This document shows positions 17,437 to 27,498 of a stretch of 64,000 nt of DNA, piece after piece (position 1 is the first letter of the stretch; each line of letters opens with the position of its first letter). Under the pieces are notes generated by a model. That model was not told the DNA's origin. It saw only the letters and a program-made list of their open reading frames with translations, and searched no databases. The DNA is from Pseudomonas sp. Os17 (GTDB taxonomy: Bacteria > Pseudomonadota > Gammaproteobacteria > Pseudomonadales > Pseudomonadaceae): positions 6,264,001-6,328,000 of the forward strand of contig NZ_AP014627.1 in assembly GCF_001547895.1 (NCBI RefSeq). The letters run 5' to 3'. Both the position numbers and the translations under genes were made by a program.

Positions 17437-19614
17437 ATGACTGAACACGTTCAAGTCGGTGGCCTGCAGGTCGCCAGAGTCCTGTTCGACTTCGTGAACA
17501 ACGAAGCCATTCCCGGTACCGGCCTCACCGCCGACGCGTTCTGGGCCGGTGCCGACAAGGTCATTCATGACCTGGCACCGAAGAACAAAGCCCTACTCGC
17601 CAAACGCGACGATTTCCAGGCGCGCATCGATGCCTGGCACCAGTCCCGTGCCGGCCAGGCACACGATGCCGTGGCCTACAAAGCCTTCCTGCAAGACATT
17701 GGTTACCTGCTGCCAGAAGCGGCGGATTTCCAGGCCACGACGCAAAACGTCGATGAAGAAATCGCCCACATGGCCGGCCCGCAGCTGGTGGTGCCGGTGA
17801 TGAATGCACGCTTCGCCCTCAATGCCTCCAACGCCCGCTGGGGCTCGCTGTACGACGCGCTGTACGGCACCGACGCCATCAGCGAAGCCGATGGCGCGCA
17901 AAAGGGCAAAGGCTACAACAAGGTTCGCGGCGACAAGGTCATCGCCTTCGCCCGCGCCTTCCTCGATGAGTCAGCCCCGCTGACCGCCGGCTCCCACGTG
18001 GATTCGGTGAGCTACAAGATTGTCGGCGGCAAGCTGGTGGTGGGCCTCAAGGGCGGCAGCAACAGCGGCCTGCGCGACGACGCGCAACTGATCGGCTACC
18101 AGGGCGATGCCGCGGCCCCTACCGCGATCCTGCTCAAGCACAACGGCCTGCACTTCGAGATCCAGATCGACGCCGCAAGCCCGATCGGCCAGACCGACGC
18201 CGCCGGGGTCAAGGACCTGCTGATGGAAGCGGCCCTGACCACCATCATGGACTGCGAAGACTCGGTCGCCGCCGTCGATGCCGATGACAAGGTGGTGATC
18301 TACCGCAACTGGCTCGGCCTGATGAAGGGCGACCTGGCGGAAGAGGTTTCCAAGGGCGGCCAGTCCTTCACCCGCACCATGAACGCCGACCGCAAGTACA
18401 CCGGTGTCAACGGCGAGCCGGTGAAACTGCACGGTCGCTCGCTGCTGTTCGTGCGCAACGTCGGCCACCTGATGACCATCGACGCGATCCTCGACAAGCA
18501 CGGCAACGAGGTGCCGGAAGGCATCCTCGACGGCCTGGTCACCAGCCTCGCGGCGATCCACAACCTCAACGGCAACACCTCGCGCAAGAACAGCCGCACC
18601 GGCTCGGTGTACATCGTCAAGCCGAAGATGCACGGCCCTGAAGAAGCCGCGTTCACCAACGAACTGTTCGGCCGCATCGAAGAGGTGCTGAACCTGCCGC
18701 GCAACACCCTGAAAGTCGGGATCATGGACGAGGAGCGCCGCACCACGGTCAACCTCAAGGCCTGCATCAAGGCCGCCAGCGAGCGCGTGGTGTTCATCAA
18801 CACCGGCTTCCTCGACCGCACCGGCGACGAGATCCACACCTCCATGGAAGCCGGCGCCATGGTGCGCAAGGCCGACATGAAGGCCGAGAAATGGATCGGC
18901 GCCTACGAGAACTGGAACGTCGATATCGGCCTATCCACCGGCCTGCAAGGCCGTGCGCAGATCGGCAAGGGCATGTGGGCCATGCCGGACCTGATGGCCG
19001 CCATGCTCGAACAGAAGATCGCCCACCCGCTGGCCGGTGCCAACACCGCCTGGGTGCCGTCGCCAACCGCCGCCGCCCTGCACGTGCTGCACTACCACAA
19101 GGTCGACGTGTTCGCCCGTCAGGCCGAACTGGCCAAGCGCCCCCGCGCTTCGGTGGACGACATCCTGACCATCCCTCTGGCCAGCGACACCAACTGGTCG
19201 GCCGAGCAGATCAAGAACGAACTGGACAACAACGCCCAGGGCATTCTCGGCTACGTGGTGCGCTGGATCGACCAGGGCGTGGGTTGCTCCAAGGTGCCGG
19301 ACATCAACGACGTCGGCCTGATGGAAGACCGCGCCACCCTGCGCATCTCCAGCCAGCACATCGCCAACTGGCTGCGCCACGGCGTGGTGACCCAGGAGCA
19401 GGTGCTGGAAAGCCTCAAGCGCATGGCCCCGGTGGTTGATCGGCAGAACGCCGGCGACCCGCTGTACCGCCCGCTGGCGCCGGACTTTGACAGCAACATC
19501 GCCTTCCAGGCCGCCCTGGAGCTGGTGATCGAAGGCACCCAGCAGCCCAACGGCTACACCGAGCCGGTATTGCACCGTCGTCGTCGCGAGTTCAAGGCCA
19601 AGAACGGCCTGTAA
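17437..19614 (+). CDS. glcB: Malate synthase G
   Basis: Condenses glyoxylate with acetyl-CoA to give malate, the second step of the glyoxylate bypass. The 725-residue single-chain G isoform is seen from its length and N-terminus ([19 protein letters not shown]). Catalytic-region motifs include [34 protein letters not shown] and [21 protein letters not shown] 17437 follows GAGTGAGG. It has a long leader and its own strong terminator, so it is monocistronic. Confidence 0.97.
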   Translation: MTEHVQVGGLQVARVLFDFVNNEAIPGTGLTADAFWAGADKVIHDLAPKNKALLAKRDDFQARIDAWHQSRAGQAHDAVAYKAFLQDIGYLLPEAADFQATTQNVDEEIAHMAGPQLVVPVMNARFALNASNARWGSLYDALYGTDAISEADGAQKGKGYNKVRGDKVIAFARAFLDESAPLTAGSHVDSVSYKIVGGKLVVGLKGGSNSGLRDDAQLIGYQGDAAAPTAILLKHNGLHFEIQIDAASPIGQTDAAGVKDLLMEAALTTIMDCEDSVAAVDADDKVVIYRNWLGLMKGDLAEEVSKGGQSFTRTMNADRKYTGVNGEPVKLHGRSLLFVRNVGHLMTIDAILDKHGNEVPEGILDGLVTSLAAIHNLNGNTSRKNSRTGSVYIVKPKMHGPEEAAFTNELFGRIEEVLNLPRNTLKVGIMDEERRTTVNLKACIKAASERVVFINTGFLDRTGDEIHTSMEAGAMVRKADMKAEKWIGAYENWNVDIGLSTGLQGRAQIGKGMWAMPDLMAAMLEQKIAHPLAGANTAWVPSPTAAALHVLHYHKVDVFARQAELAKRPRASVDDILTIPLASDTNWSAEQIKNELDNNAQGILGYVVRWIDQGVGCSKVPDINDVGLMEDRATLRISSQHIANWLRHGVVTQEQVLESLKRMAPVVDRQNAGDPLYRPLAPDFDSNIAFQAALELVIEGTQQPNGYTEPVLHRRRREFKAKNGL

Positions 19615-19635
19615 CATCGCCCGGCCACGCCCATG

Positions 19636-19670
19636 AAAAAGCCCCGGTCCAGTGGACCGGGGCTTTTTTT
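19636..19670. terminator. Bidirectional terminator between glcB and the response regulator
   Basis: A 10-bp perfect stem (19641-19650 with 19654-19663) flanked by five A on the left and seven T on the right. It serves the convergent pair glcB (+) and the response regulator (-). Confidence 0.9.
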
Positions 19671-19691
19671 GTTCCGCGTGTCGAAAGCCTT

Positions 19692-20138
19692 CTACCGCAC
19701 CACGCCCAGCTCATGCTTGACCAGGGCCAGCAGCTTGCCGGTATCGATGGGCTTGAGCAGGAAATCCACCACGCTCAGGTGCATGGCGGCAATCGCATCC
19801 CGCACATCGGCGTCGCCGGAAATGATGATGATCGGCAACGCGGCGCGCTCCGACTCACGCACCTGGCGAATCAGCTCCAGGCCACTGCAGGGCGCCATGC
19901 GCAGATCGGTGATCAGCAGGCCGATGGATTTGTTCGATTCGAGCAATTTGAGAGCGGCCTTGCCGCTGGCTGCGGTCATGCAGCGAATGCCATCCAGACC
20001 CAGAATCTCCGCAAGCAGCTCCCGGGCATCCTTGTCGTCATCGGCAATGAGCACACGCTGAGCGGGCAGGTCCGGCTCGAGCATGGCCTCGCTCAGAGCC
20101 TCGCGCTCGGCGTCACTCAAAATATCGTGGTCGGGCAT
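19692..20138 (-). CDS. Single-domain response regulator
   Basis: A 148-residue receiver protein with a short N-terminal extension (MPDHDILSDAEREALSEAML). The acidic pair sits in LIADDDKDARE, the phospho-acceptor Asp is in LLITDLRMAP, and the conserved Lys is in DFLLKPID. It has no output domain, so it should act by protein contact, like CheY or a phosphorelay shuttle. No histidine kinase is adjacent. I chose ATG 20138; ATG 20159 is possible. It lies 259 bases from the divergent DUF294 gene, which may share its control. Confidence 0.85.
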   Translation of the reverse strand: MPDHDILSDAEREALSEAMLEPDLPAQRVLIADDDKDARELLAEILGLDGIRCMTAASGKAALKLLESNKSIGLLITDLRMAPCSGLELIRQVRESERAALPIIIISGDADVRDAIAAMHLSVVDFLLKPIDTGKLLALVKHELGVVR

Positions 20139-20397
20139 ACATTTCTCTACATGAACCAATCAATCCCCTAGCACTGTGGTCAGACATCGCTAAGCAGGTT
20201 TCCAATGTGCACTTCGTCGGAAAAATTGCCAAGTGCCCCGATCAGAGCTTTTTCGCATGGATGACCGCAGGCTCAAAGCCAAATGCCCTGGAACGCGAGC
20301 GCTACCTAGACTTACGTCCAATGGGCACTCCCGCCCCAGGCGCCGACCATTGCCGTGACCCGACCACAACAACTCCAAAAAGACTGCGGTAATCGTT

Positions 20398-22332
20398 ATG
20401 AGTAAAGCGGACGCCTTCACCCAGGCCGGCAAGACCGCGGTGTTGCAGAACATCCAGGGGACCGTGCAGTTCCTGCAGCGTTTCCCGCCCTTCAACCAGA
20501 TGGAAAACCTCCACCTGGCCTACCTGGTGGAACAATGCCAGCTGCGCTTCTATGGTCCGGGCGACAGCATCATCAAGCCGGCCGACGGTCCGGTTGAGCA
20601 CTTCTACATCGTCAAGCAGGGGCGCGTGGTGGGCGAACGCACCCACGCCGCCAAGGGCAGCACCGAAACCACCTTCGAAATCACCACCGGCGAGTGCTTT
20701 CCCCTCGCCGCCTTGCTCGGCGAACGGGCGACCCGCACCGAGCATCGAGCCGCCGAAGACACCTTCTGCCTGCAACTGAACAAGAACGCCTTCATCAAGC
20801 TGTTCGCCCTGTCCGCGGAGTTCCGCGATTTCGCCCTGCGCGGGGTCAGCAGCCTGCTGGACCAGGTCAACCAGCAGGTCAAGCAGAAGGCCGTGGAAAC
20901 CCTCGGCACCCAGTACTCGCTGAACACCCGCCTCGGCGAGCTAGCCATGCGCCATCCGGTGGCCTGCAGTCCGCACACACCGTTGCGCGAAGCCGTGGCA
21001 CTGATGCACGAGCAGCAAGTGGGCAGCATCGTGGTGGTGGACGAAAACAAGGCGCCCCTGGGGATCTTCACCCTGCGCGACCTGCGCCAGGTGGTGGCCG
21101 ACGGCAGCCAGGACCTCAACCAGCCCATCGAACGCCACATGACCCAGGCGCCGTTCTTTCTCAGCCCGGACCACAGCGCCTTCGACGCCGCCATCGCCAT
21201 GACCGAACGCCATATCGCCCACGTCTGCCTGGTCAAGGACCAGCGCCTGTGCGGCGTGGTGTCCGAACGCGACCTGTTCTCCCTGCAACGGGTCGATCTG
21301 GTGCACCTGGCCCGGACCATCCGCAACGCCCCCCGGGTCGAGCATCTGGTGGCGCTGCGGGGCGAGATCGGCCAGTTGGTGGAACGCATGCTGGCCCACG
21401 GCGCCTCCTCGACCCAGATCACCCACATCATCACCCTGCTCAACGATCACACCGTATGCCGGGTGATCGAACTGACCCTGGCGGACAAGGGCGACCCCGG
21501 CGTGCCCTTCAGCTGGCTGTGCTTCGGCAGCGAAGGCCGGCGCGAACAGACCCTGCACACCGACCAGGACAACGGCATCCTGTTCGAAGCCCGGGACGCT
21601 GCCCATGCCGCGGAAATTCGCGGCAAGCTGCTGCCCATTGCCCAGCAGATCAACCAGAGCCTGGCCCAGTGCGGCTTCACCCTGTGCAAGGGCAACATCA
21701 TGGCCGGCAATCCCGAGCTGTGCCTGTCCCGCGCCGAATGGGCCCGACGCTTTGCCGCCTTCATCCGCGAGGCGACCCCGGAAAACCTCCTGGCTTCAAG
21801 CATCTATTTCGACCTGCGGGTGGTCTGGGGCGATGAACAAGGCGCCGAACAACTGCGCCGCGCCATCCTCGACCAGGTCGCGGACAACCGCCTGTTCCAG
21901 CGCATGATGGCGGAAAACGCCCTGCGCCAGCGCCCGCCGGTGGGACGCTTTCGCGAGTTCGTGCTGGCCCGCAAGAACGGCGAAAAGGCCACCCTCGACC
22001 TCAAGGTCCAGGGCCTCACGCCCTTCGTCGACGGCGCGCGCCTGCTGGCCCTGGCCAACGGCATCGGCGCCATCAATACCCTGGAACGCCTGCGCCAGCT
22101 GGTGTCCAGGCAAGTCATCGAGCCCCTGGACGGCGCCGCCTATGAAGAGGCCTACCACTTCATCCAGCAGACCCGCATGCAACAGCATCAACGCCAGACC
22201 CGGGAGAACCAGCCCTATTCCAACCGGGTCGACCCGGACAGCCTGAACCACCTGGACCGGCGCATCCTGCGCGAATCCCTGCGCCAGGCCCAGCGCCTGC
22301 AAAGCAGCCTGGCCCTGCGCTACCAGTTATGA
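20398..22332 (+). CDS. cNMP-binding / CBS / DUF294 putative nucleotidyltransferase
   Basis: A 644-residue cytosolic multidomain protein. Residues 20-140 are a cyclic-nucleotide-binding domain (YGPGDSIIKPADGPVEHFYI), about 180-300 a pair of CBS domains (QVGSIVVVDENKAPLGIFTLRDLRQV) that bind adenosine ligands, and about 340-470 a DUF294 nucleotidyltransferase-like domain with FGSEGRREQTLHTDQDNG (the GS and DxD metal pattern). DUF294_C follows to the end. It resembles a GlnD-type enzyme driven by nucleotide signals; the target is unknown. Only 10 bases separate it from the exonuclease, which implies a shared function. Confidence 0.88.
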   Translation: MSKADAFTQAGKTAVLQNIQGTVQFLQRFPPFNQMENLHLAYLVEQCQLRFYGPGDSIIKPADGPVEHFYIVKQGRVVGERTHAAKGSTETTFEITTGECFPLAALLGERATRTEHRAAEDTFCLQLNKNAFIKLFALSAEFRDFALRGVSSLLDQVNQQVKQKAVETLGTQYSLNTRLGELAMRHPVACSPHTPLREAVALMHEQQVGSIVVVDENKAPLGIFTLRDLRQVVADGSQDLNQPIERHMTQAPFFLSPDHSAFDAAIAMTERHIAHVCLVKDQRLCGVVSERDLFSLQRVDLVHLARTIRNAPRVEHLVALRGEIGQLVERMLAHGASSTQITHIITLLNDHTVCRVIELTLADKGDPGVPFSWLCFGSEGRREQTLHTDQDNGILFEARDAAHAAEIRGKLLPIAQQINQSLAQCGFTLCKGNIMAGNPELCLSRAEWARRFAAFIREATPENLLASSIYFDLRVVWGDEQGAEQLRRAILDQVADNRLFQRMMAENALRQRPPVGRFREFVLARKNGEKATLDLKVQGLTPFVDGARLLALANGIGAINTLERLRQLVSRQVIEPLDGAAYEEAYHFIQQTRMQQHQRQTRENQPYSNRVDPDSLNHLDRRILRESLRQAQRLQSSLALRYQL

Positions 22333-22342
22333 GCTATCCGTT

Positions 22343-23050
22343 ATGAGTCTGTTTGCCTGGTTCCGTCCCGCGGTCAGCGTACTGACCGCCGAGCAGCAAC
22401 AACGCCGCGACCGTCTGCCAGCCTTCACCGAACTGGGTGAAGGCAGCCTGCGTGAACAGCGCTGGGTAGTGGTGGACCTGGAAACCACCGGCCTCAACCT
22501 CAACCGCGACCAGGTGCTGTCGATCGGCGCGGTGGTGATCGAGGACGGCGCCATCGACTTCAGCCAGCAGTTCGAGCGCACCCTGCAGCGCGAGGGCCAC
22601 AAACTCAGCCCCAGCGTGCTGATCCACGGCCTGGGCCCCAGCGCCATCGCCGCCGGCTGCGATCCGGTAGAAGCCCTGCTGGATTTCATGGAGTTCGTCG
22701 GCGACAGCCCGCTGCTGGCCTTTCATGCGCCCTTCGACCAGCACATGCTCGGCAGGGCCTTGAAGGACAGCCTGGGCTATCGCCTGCAGCACCGCTTCCT
22801 CGATGTGGCGGACATGGCGCCCATGCTCTGCCCCCAGGCCCACATCCGCGAAGCCGGACTGGACGACTGGATCAGTGAGTTCAAGCTGCAAGTGGTGGAG
22901 CGCCACCATGCGGCGGCCGACGCCCTGGCCACCGCCGAACTGGCACTGATCCTGTTCAACCGCGCCCGCCAGCAACAGATCCACAGTCCGCTGAACCTGC
23001 AACAGCGCCTCAGCCAGTGGAAGCGTCGCCAGCAGGTCCCTTCGTTCTGA
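22343..23050 (+). CDS. DEDDh 3'-5' exonuclease
   Basis: DnaQ-like exonuclease of 235 residues. Exo I is VVVDLETTGL (Asp, Glu), Exo II is LAFHAPFDQHML (Asp), and Exo III is ERHHAAADALATAEL (His, Asp). These are all the residues needed for metal-dependent hydrolysis of DNA or RNA ends. Residues 1-40 are a short extension. It follows the DUF294 gene by 10 bases and is clearly cotranscribed. The same order is common in pseudomonads, often near acetyl-CoA synthetase or acetate permease genes, which are absent here. It is not the replicative epsilon subunit. Confidence 0.9.
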   Translation: MSLFAWFRPAVSVLTAEQQQRRDRLPAFTELGEGSLREQRWVVVDLETTGLNLNRDQVLSIGAVVIEDGAIDFSQQFERTLQREGHKLSPSVLIHGLGPSAIAAGCDPVEALLDFMEFVGDSPLLAFHAPFDQHMLGRALKDSLGYRLQHRFLDVADMAPMLCPQAHIREAGLDDWISEFKLQVVERHHAAADALATAELALILFNRARQQQIHSPLNLQQRLSQWKRRQQVPSF

Positions 23051-23062
23051 TCCATCACAACC

Positions 23063-23183
23063 GTGGCGAGGGCGCTTGCTCCCGCTCGGCCGCGCAGCGG
23101 CCGTAAACCCGCGTCCCGGTTCCACCTGACACAGAGCCTTGGGCGTGCGGCGCACGCCAGCGCGAGCATGCTCCCTCGCCACA
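23063..23183. repeat. Inverted repeat of the GTGGCGAGGG-GCTTGCTCCC family
   Basis: GTGGCGAGGGCGCTTGCTCC near 23063 and a complementary CATGCTCCCTCGCCAC ending near 23179 form the two arms of a second pseudomonad intergenic repeat family. The same family recurs at 42017-42171. The 280-base gap holds this repeat, then a Fur-like site. Confidence 0.75.
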
Positions 23184-23285
23184 ACGGGCTTTCTCTGCAG
23201 GCAAACCTCTTCAGCACCCGCCACCTTCCGCGACAAGACAGCCGACCGACGTCAATTGCGCCGCTGTTTCGCCTCTGCGACAATC

Positions 23286-23304
23286 GCGAATAATTCTCGT
23301 TAAT
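23286..23304 (+). promoter_or_regulatory. Fur-like box before the ECF sigma gene
   Basis: GCGAATAATTCTCGTTAAT matches the 19-base Fur consensus at 11 positions and closely resembles the sites usually seen before FecI-type sigma genes in pseudomonads. It lies 26 bases upstream of the start codon, as expected for iron repression. Confidence 0.6.
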
Positions 23305-23330
23305 TCAAACCTTTCGGTGGGTGAACCCGG

Positions 23331-23849
23331 TTGTCGTCAGTCCAAAGCCCTCGCAATGAGCTGGTTGGTGCGTTGTATCGCGACCATCGCGGCTGGCTCC
23401 TGGCCTGGTTGCGGCGCAACGTGGCCTGCAGCCAGCGGGCCGAGGACCTGAGCCAGGACACCTTCGTCCGCCTGCTGGGTCGCGACGAACTCCAGGCGCC
23501 CCGGGAGCCCAGGGCCTTTCTGCTGGCGATTGCCAAGGGCCTGCTGTTCGATCATTTCCGCCGCGCAGCCCTGGAACAGGCCTACCTCAACGAACTGATG
23601 CTGATCCCCGAAAGCGAGCACCCCTCGCCGGAGGAGCAGCAGATGATCCTCGAAGACCTCAAGGCCATCGACCGCCTGCTGGGCAAGCTTTCCAGCAAGG
23701 CCCGCATGGCCTTTCTCTATAACCGCCTCGACGGCCTGAGCCACGCCGAGATCGCCACACGCCTCGGGGTCTCGGTGCCGCGGGTGCGCCAGTACCTGGC
23801 CCAGGGCATTCGCCAGTGCTACATCGCCCTGTACGGGGAGCCGCTATGA
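23331..23849 (+). CDS. FecI-type ECF sigma factor
   Basis: A 172-residue iron-starvation sigma factor directing RNA polymerase to the receptor promoter. Sigma region 2 contains AEDLSQDTFVRLLGRDE, and region 4 has GLSHAEIATRLGVSVPRVRQYL as the -35-binding helix-turn-helix. The start is TTG 23331; no ATG is available and GGTGGGTG lies upstream. Its stop overlaps the fecR-like start by 4 bases (ATGA). With the next three genes it forms a cell-surface-signalling system. The cognate siderophore cannot be told from the sequence. Confidence 0.9.
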   Translation: MSSVQSPRNELVGALYRDHRGWLLAWLRRNVACSQRAEDLSQDTFVRLLGRDELQAPREPRAFLLAIAKGLLFDHFRRAALEQAYLNELMLIPESEHPSPEEQQMILEDLKAIDRLLGKLSSKARMAFLYNRLDGLSHAEIATRLGVSVPRVRQYLAQGIRQCYIALYGEPL

Positions 23850-24823
23850 CCCCCATCAGTTCCAAACCGGTTTCGGCACGGGTACTGGACGCCGCCATCG
23901 CCTGGCAGCTGTCGCTGGATGGCGGCGCCAGCGCACTGGAGCGCGAGGAGTTCGCCAAATGGCACGCCGCCCATGAAGAACATGCCCGGGCCTGGCGCCA
24001 GCTGGGCATGCTTGACCAGCGCGTCAGCGTCGCCTCGGGGCCTGCGCGCAACGCCTTGCTGCAATCGCGCGAAGGCCTGCGCCGGCAGGTACGCAAGCTG
24101 GGACGTGGGGTCGCCAGTGTGGTGCTGGTGGTCGGGCTGGCGCTGTTTGCCGGGGAGCGTTACCTGCCAGTGGATTACTGGCTGGCCGACCAGCGCACCG
24201 CCACCGGCGAGCAGCGCACCCTGCACCTGAGCGATGGCACGCGGATCAACCTCAACACCCACAGTGCGCTGGACGTGCGCTTCGATGAGCAGCAACGGCG
24301 GATCGTGCTGCAGGAAGGCGAGATCCTCATCGAGACCGGACACGACGACAGCCGCCCCTTCATCGTCGAAACCCGCGACGGGCGGATGCGTGCCCTGGGC
24401 ACGCGGTTCCTGGTCCAGCGTGAAGACCAGGGCACCCGTCTCGGCGTGCTGCAATCGGCGGTGGCGGCGCGACCGCAAGCCGCTCGGGACGAGCAGGTGT
24501 TCAAGCAGGGCCAGCAGGTGCTGATGCGCCGCGCTGGCCTGGACCCGCTGCCGCCCCTGACCCCGGGGGCCGACGCCTGGACCCGGGGCATGCTGGTGGT
24601 GGACAACGCGCGCCTGGGCGACCTGATCAAGGAACTGGGACGTTACCGTCGCGGCTACCTGGGCGTCGCCCCGGAAGTGGCCGACCTGCGCATTACCGGC
24701 AGCTTTCCGCTGCAGGACACCGACCTGGCGCTCAATGCCCTGCTGCCCACCCTGCCGGTGACGATCGAGCGGCACACCGACTGGTGGGTGACCGTGGCGG
24801 CCAAGGCCGACGCCAAGCGCTGA
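23846..24823 (+). CDS. FecR-type anti-sigma/sigma regulator
   Basis: Inner-membrane transducer of 325 residues. The N-terminal cytosolic DUF4880/FecR_N helix (ARVLDAAIAWQLSLDGG and FAKWHAAHEEHARAW) binds the sigma factor. One membrane segment follows near residues 90-108 (VASVVLVVGLALFAGERYL). The periplasmic FecR domain has ALGTRFLVQR and the C-terminal STN-like part that meets the receptor signalling domain. The ATG at 23846 overlaps the sigma stop codon. Signal flows from receptor to FecR to sigma. Confidence 0.92.
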   Translation: MTPISSKPVSARVLDAAIAWQLSLDGGASALEREEFAKWHAAHEEHARAWRQLGMLDQRVSVASGPARNALLQSREGLRRQVRKLGRGVASVVLVVGLALFAGERYLPVDYWLADQRTATGEQRTLHLSDGTRINLNTHSALDVRFDEQQRRIVLQEGEILIETGHDDSRPFIVETRDGRMRALGTRFLVQREDQGTRLGVLQSAVAARPQAARDEQVFKQGQQVLMRRAGLDPLPPLTPGADAWTRGMLVVDNARLGDLIKELGRYRRGYLGVAPEVADLRITGSFPLQDTDLALNALLPTLPVTIERHTDWWVTVAAKADAKR

Positions 24824-24841
24824 GGTCGGCGTCGCGGTCTT

Positions 24842-24900
24842 GGCCAGCAAGCAGGCTCCTACACCGATCCCGTAGGCGCTGGCTTGCCAGCCAATCGCCC
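24842..24900. repeat. REP pair before the TonB receptor
   Basis: Inverted REP core (GGCCAGCAAGCAGGCTCCTA, 24842-24861) followed by a direct core (GTAGGCGCTGGCTTGCCAGC) in the 182-base gap between the fecR-like gene and the receptor. A sequence CGTC at 24955 could be the -10 of an ECF promoter, but I see no convincing -35. Confidence 0.7.
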
Positions 24901-25005
24901 GCCATCAATCCGAATCCAGATTATTTTCAATCCGCCCCTATCACTTTTCCAATCTCGTCCGGCACCTAGGCAATTGCGAAACATTTCCATTCAGGAGCCG
25001 CCCCC

Positions 25006-27435
25006 ATGTCCCGCTCGCTAGACACCCTGTTACGCCCCAGCCTGCTGGCTGTCGCCATCGCCCTCTGCGCCCCGCTGGCCAGCCAGGGACTGATGGCCGC
25101 CGAGCAAGCGTCCAGCGTGCGCGCCTACGACCTGCCGGCCGCGCCCCTGGCCAGCACCCTGAACCAGATCGCCAGCCAGGCCGGCCTGGCCCTGAGCCTC
25201 GATCCGTCCCTGGCGGCGGGCAAGCGCTCGGCCCCGGTCAAGGGCCAGTTCGACGCCCCCGGCGCCCTGCGTGAGGCCCTGCGTGGCAGCGGCCTGCAGC
25301 TGCAACGCAGCCCTGCCGGCAGCTACAGCCTGGTGGCGATTGCCGACGACGTGGTGACCCTGGCGCCCACCAGCATCACCGGCCAGCAGGCTGGCGAAAG
25401 TGCCTGGGGCCCGGTCGACGGTTACCTCGCCACACGTACCGCCGCCGGCACCAAGACCGACACCGCGCTGGTTGAAGCGCCGCGCTCGATTTCCGTCGCG
25501 ACCCGCCAGCAGATGGAGGACCGCAACGTGCAGAACCTCGACGATGCCGTGCGTTACATGCCCGGTATCGTCTCTGCCAGCTACGGCAGCGACACCCGCT
25601 ATGACTGGATGCGGGTCCGTGGCTTCGAGCCCACCCAGTTCCTCGACGGCCTGCCCCTGCCCCGCGGCGTGTATGCCAACCCGAAAGCGGAAACCTGGAA
25701 CCTCGACCGCCTGGCCCTGCTGCGCGGCCCGGCGTCCTCGGTGTATGGCCAGACCCCGCCGGGCGGCCTGCTGGACATGGTCAGCCGCCGCCCCAGCGCA
25801 GACACCAGCCATGCCGTGCAGATCCAGTACGGCAGCGACAACTACCGCCAGATCAACTTCGCCAGCACCGGCAAGATCGACGACGAGGGCCAGTTCCTCT
25901 ATGGGCTCAGCGGCGTGGTGCGCGATGCCGGCACCCAGGTCGACCACATCGACAACAAGCGCTACAACATCGCCCCCAGCCTGACCTGGAACATCGATAC
26001 CGATACCCGCCTGACCCTGCTCACGCAGTTCACCCGCGACGATACCGGTGCCACCAGCCAGTTCATGCCGATCCAGGGCACCAAGATCAACTCGCCACTG
26101 GGCGAGGTTTCCCATCACAAGAACCTGGGCGACCCGGACTACGAGTTCTACGACCGCACCTACTACGCCCTGGGCTACGCCTTCGAGCACCGCTTCAACG
26201 ATGTCTGGCAGTTCCGTCAGAACCTGCGCTACACCAAATCGGAACTGTCCTTCCAGCAGTTGACCGTGGGTTCCTATGCCTACTCCCCGGCTGATGCGGC
26301 GGGCAACATCAGCCGGACCTCGACCAACGTCAACGAAGACATCGGCCAGTTCGCAGTCGACAACAACGTCCAGGCCAACTTCGCCACCGGCGACATCGAC
26401 CACACCGTGCTCATCGGCCTGGACCACCAGCGCACCAGCACTTCGTACCTGTCGATCTATGGCGACGGGGGCAAAACCAATATCTTCAACCCGGTCTATG
26501 GCCAGCCGATCGTTCGTCCGTCGCGCACCGACGCTTACTACGACTACGACCAGAAAACCATTCAGACCGGCCTCTACGTCCAGGACCAGATGGCCCTGGA
26601 CAACTGGCGCCTGACCCTGGGTGGTCGTGAGGACTGGGTGCACCAAGGCACCACCTACCTCAACAAGAAAGACGCGACCAACACTGATCGCAGCAAGAAC
26701 TTCAGTGGCAATGCGGCGCTCAGCTATGTGTTCGACTCGGGTGTCGTGCCGTACATTTCCTACGCCGAATCCTTCCAGCCAGCGAGCAACGCCAGCGTTT
26801 CACCGACCGAATCGTATAAACCCACGGAAGGTAAACAGTGGGAGCTGGGCATCAAGTATCAACCGCCGGGTTCGAACACGCTGCTGAGTGCGGCGATCTA
26901 CGACCTGACCCAGAAGAATGTCCTGGTCACCAGCATCGGGGCAGGAGGCGAATCGATCACCAACCAGACCGGCGAAGTGAAGGTCAAAGGCCTGGAGCTG
27001 GAAGCCGTGTCTGACGTGACCGACAACCTCAAGGTCATCGCGGCCTACACCCTGGCCAAGTCCGAGGTACAAAAAGGCATCCACAAAGGCAACCGCCTGC
27101 AACTGATGCCTAACCAGCAAGCCTCCCTGTGGACGGACTACACCTGGCACTCCGGCGTACTCGACGGTTTCGGCATCGGTGCCGGCGCCCGCTACACCGG
27201 CAATACCTATGGCGACCAGGCCAACACCTGGCTGGGCAAGGCCGACGCCTACACGGTGTTCGACGCTGCCGTGCATTACGACCTCGGTCGCCTGGACAAC
27301 AGCCTCAAAGGGGCGTCGCTGAAACTCAACGCCACCAACCTGTTCGACAAGGACTACCTGTCCACCTGCGATGGTTCCTACTGCTATTTCGGCGATCAGC
27401 GCAGCGTGGTCGCCAGCGCCACCTATCAATGGTAA
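25006..27435 (+). CDS. TonB-dependent siderophore receptor with signalling domain
   Basis: Outer-membrane ferric-siderophore receptor of 809 residues. A signal peptide (about residues 1-31) is followed by an STN signalling domain, residues 38-105 (YDLPAAPLASTLNQIASQAG). Next come the plug (EAPRSISVATRQQMEDRNVQ and YDWMRVRGFEPTQFLDGLPL) and a 22-strand barrel ending in Trp (SATYQW). The C-terminal region NLFDKDYLSTC with GSYCYFGDQR resembles hydroxamate-type (ferrichrome/FhuE-like) receptors, so a hydroxamate ligand is a reasonable guess. AGGAG precedes the ATG. The STN domain fits the sigma/FecR pair upstream. Confidence 0.93.
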   Translation: MSRSLDTLLRPSLLAVAIALCAPLASQGLMAAEQASSVRAYDLPAAPLASTLNQIASQAGLALSLDPSLAAGKRSAPVKGQFDAPGALREALRGSGLQLQRSPAGSYSLVAIADDVVTLAPTSITGQQAGESAWGPVDGYLATRTAAGTKTDTALVEAPRSISVATRQQMEDRNVQNLDDAVRYMPGIVSASYGSDTRYDWMRVRGFEPTQFLDGLPLPRGVYANPKAETWNLDRLALLRGPASSVYGQTPPGGLLDMVSRRPSADTSHAVQIQYGSDNYRQINFASTGKIDDEGQFLYGLSGVVRDAGTQVDHIDNKRYNIAPSLTWNIDTDTRLTLLTQFTRDDTGATSQFMPIQGTKINSPLGEVSHHKNLGDPDYEFYDRTYYALGYAFEHRFNDVWQFRQNLRYTKSELSFQQLTVGSYAYSPADAAGNISRTSTNVNEDIGQFAVDNNVQANFATGDIDHTVLIGLDHQRTSTSYLSIYGDGGKTNIFNPVYGQPIVRPSRTDAYYDYDQKTIQTGLYVQDQMALDNWRLTLGGREDWVHQGTTYLNKKDATNTDRSKNFSGNAALSYVFDSGVVPYISYAESFQPASNASVSPTESYKPTEGKQWELGIKYQPPGSNTLLSAAIYDLTQKNVLVTSIGAGGESITNQTGEVKVKGLELEAVSDVTDNLKVIAAYTLAKSEVQKGIHKGNRLQLMPNQQASLWTDYTWHSGVLDGFGIGAGARYTGNTYGDQANTWLGKADAYTVFDAAVHYDLGRLDNSLKGASLKLNATNLFDKDYLSTCDGSYCYFGDQRSVVASATYQW

Positions 27436-27450
27436 TCGGCTGAATTAACA

Positions 27451-27480
27451 ACCAGGCCGTCCGACTAGGACGGCCTTGGT
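27451..27480 (+). terminator. Hairpin between receptor and PepSY gene
   Basis: A near-perfect 12-bp stem, ACCAGGCCGTCC with GGACGGCCTTGGT, and a 5-base loop, 15 bases after the receptor stop. With no T-run it is more likely an attenuator or message stabiliser that lowers expression of the downstream gene than a full terminator. Confidence 0.5.
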
Positions 27481-27498
27481 GTGCCTGAAGGCTAAGAA

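Noticed and set aside
24900..25005. ECF -35/-10 promoter for the TonB receptor
   Set aside because: A CGTC at 24955 could be a -10, but no matching -35 lies 16-18 bases upstream.
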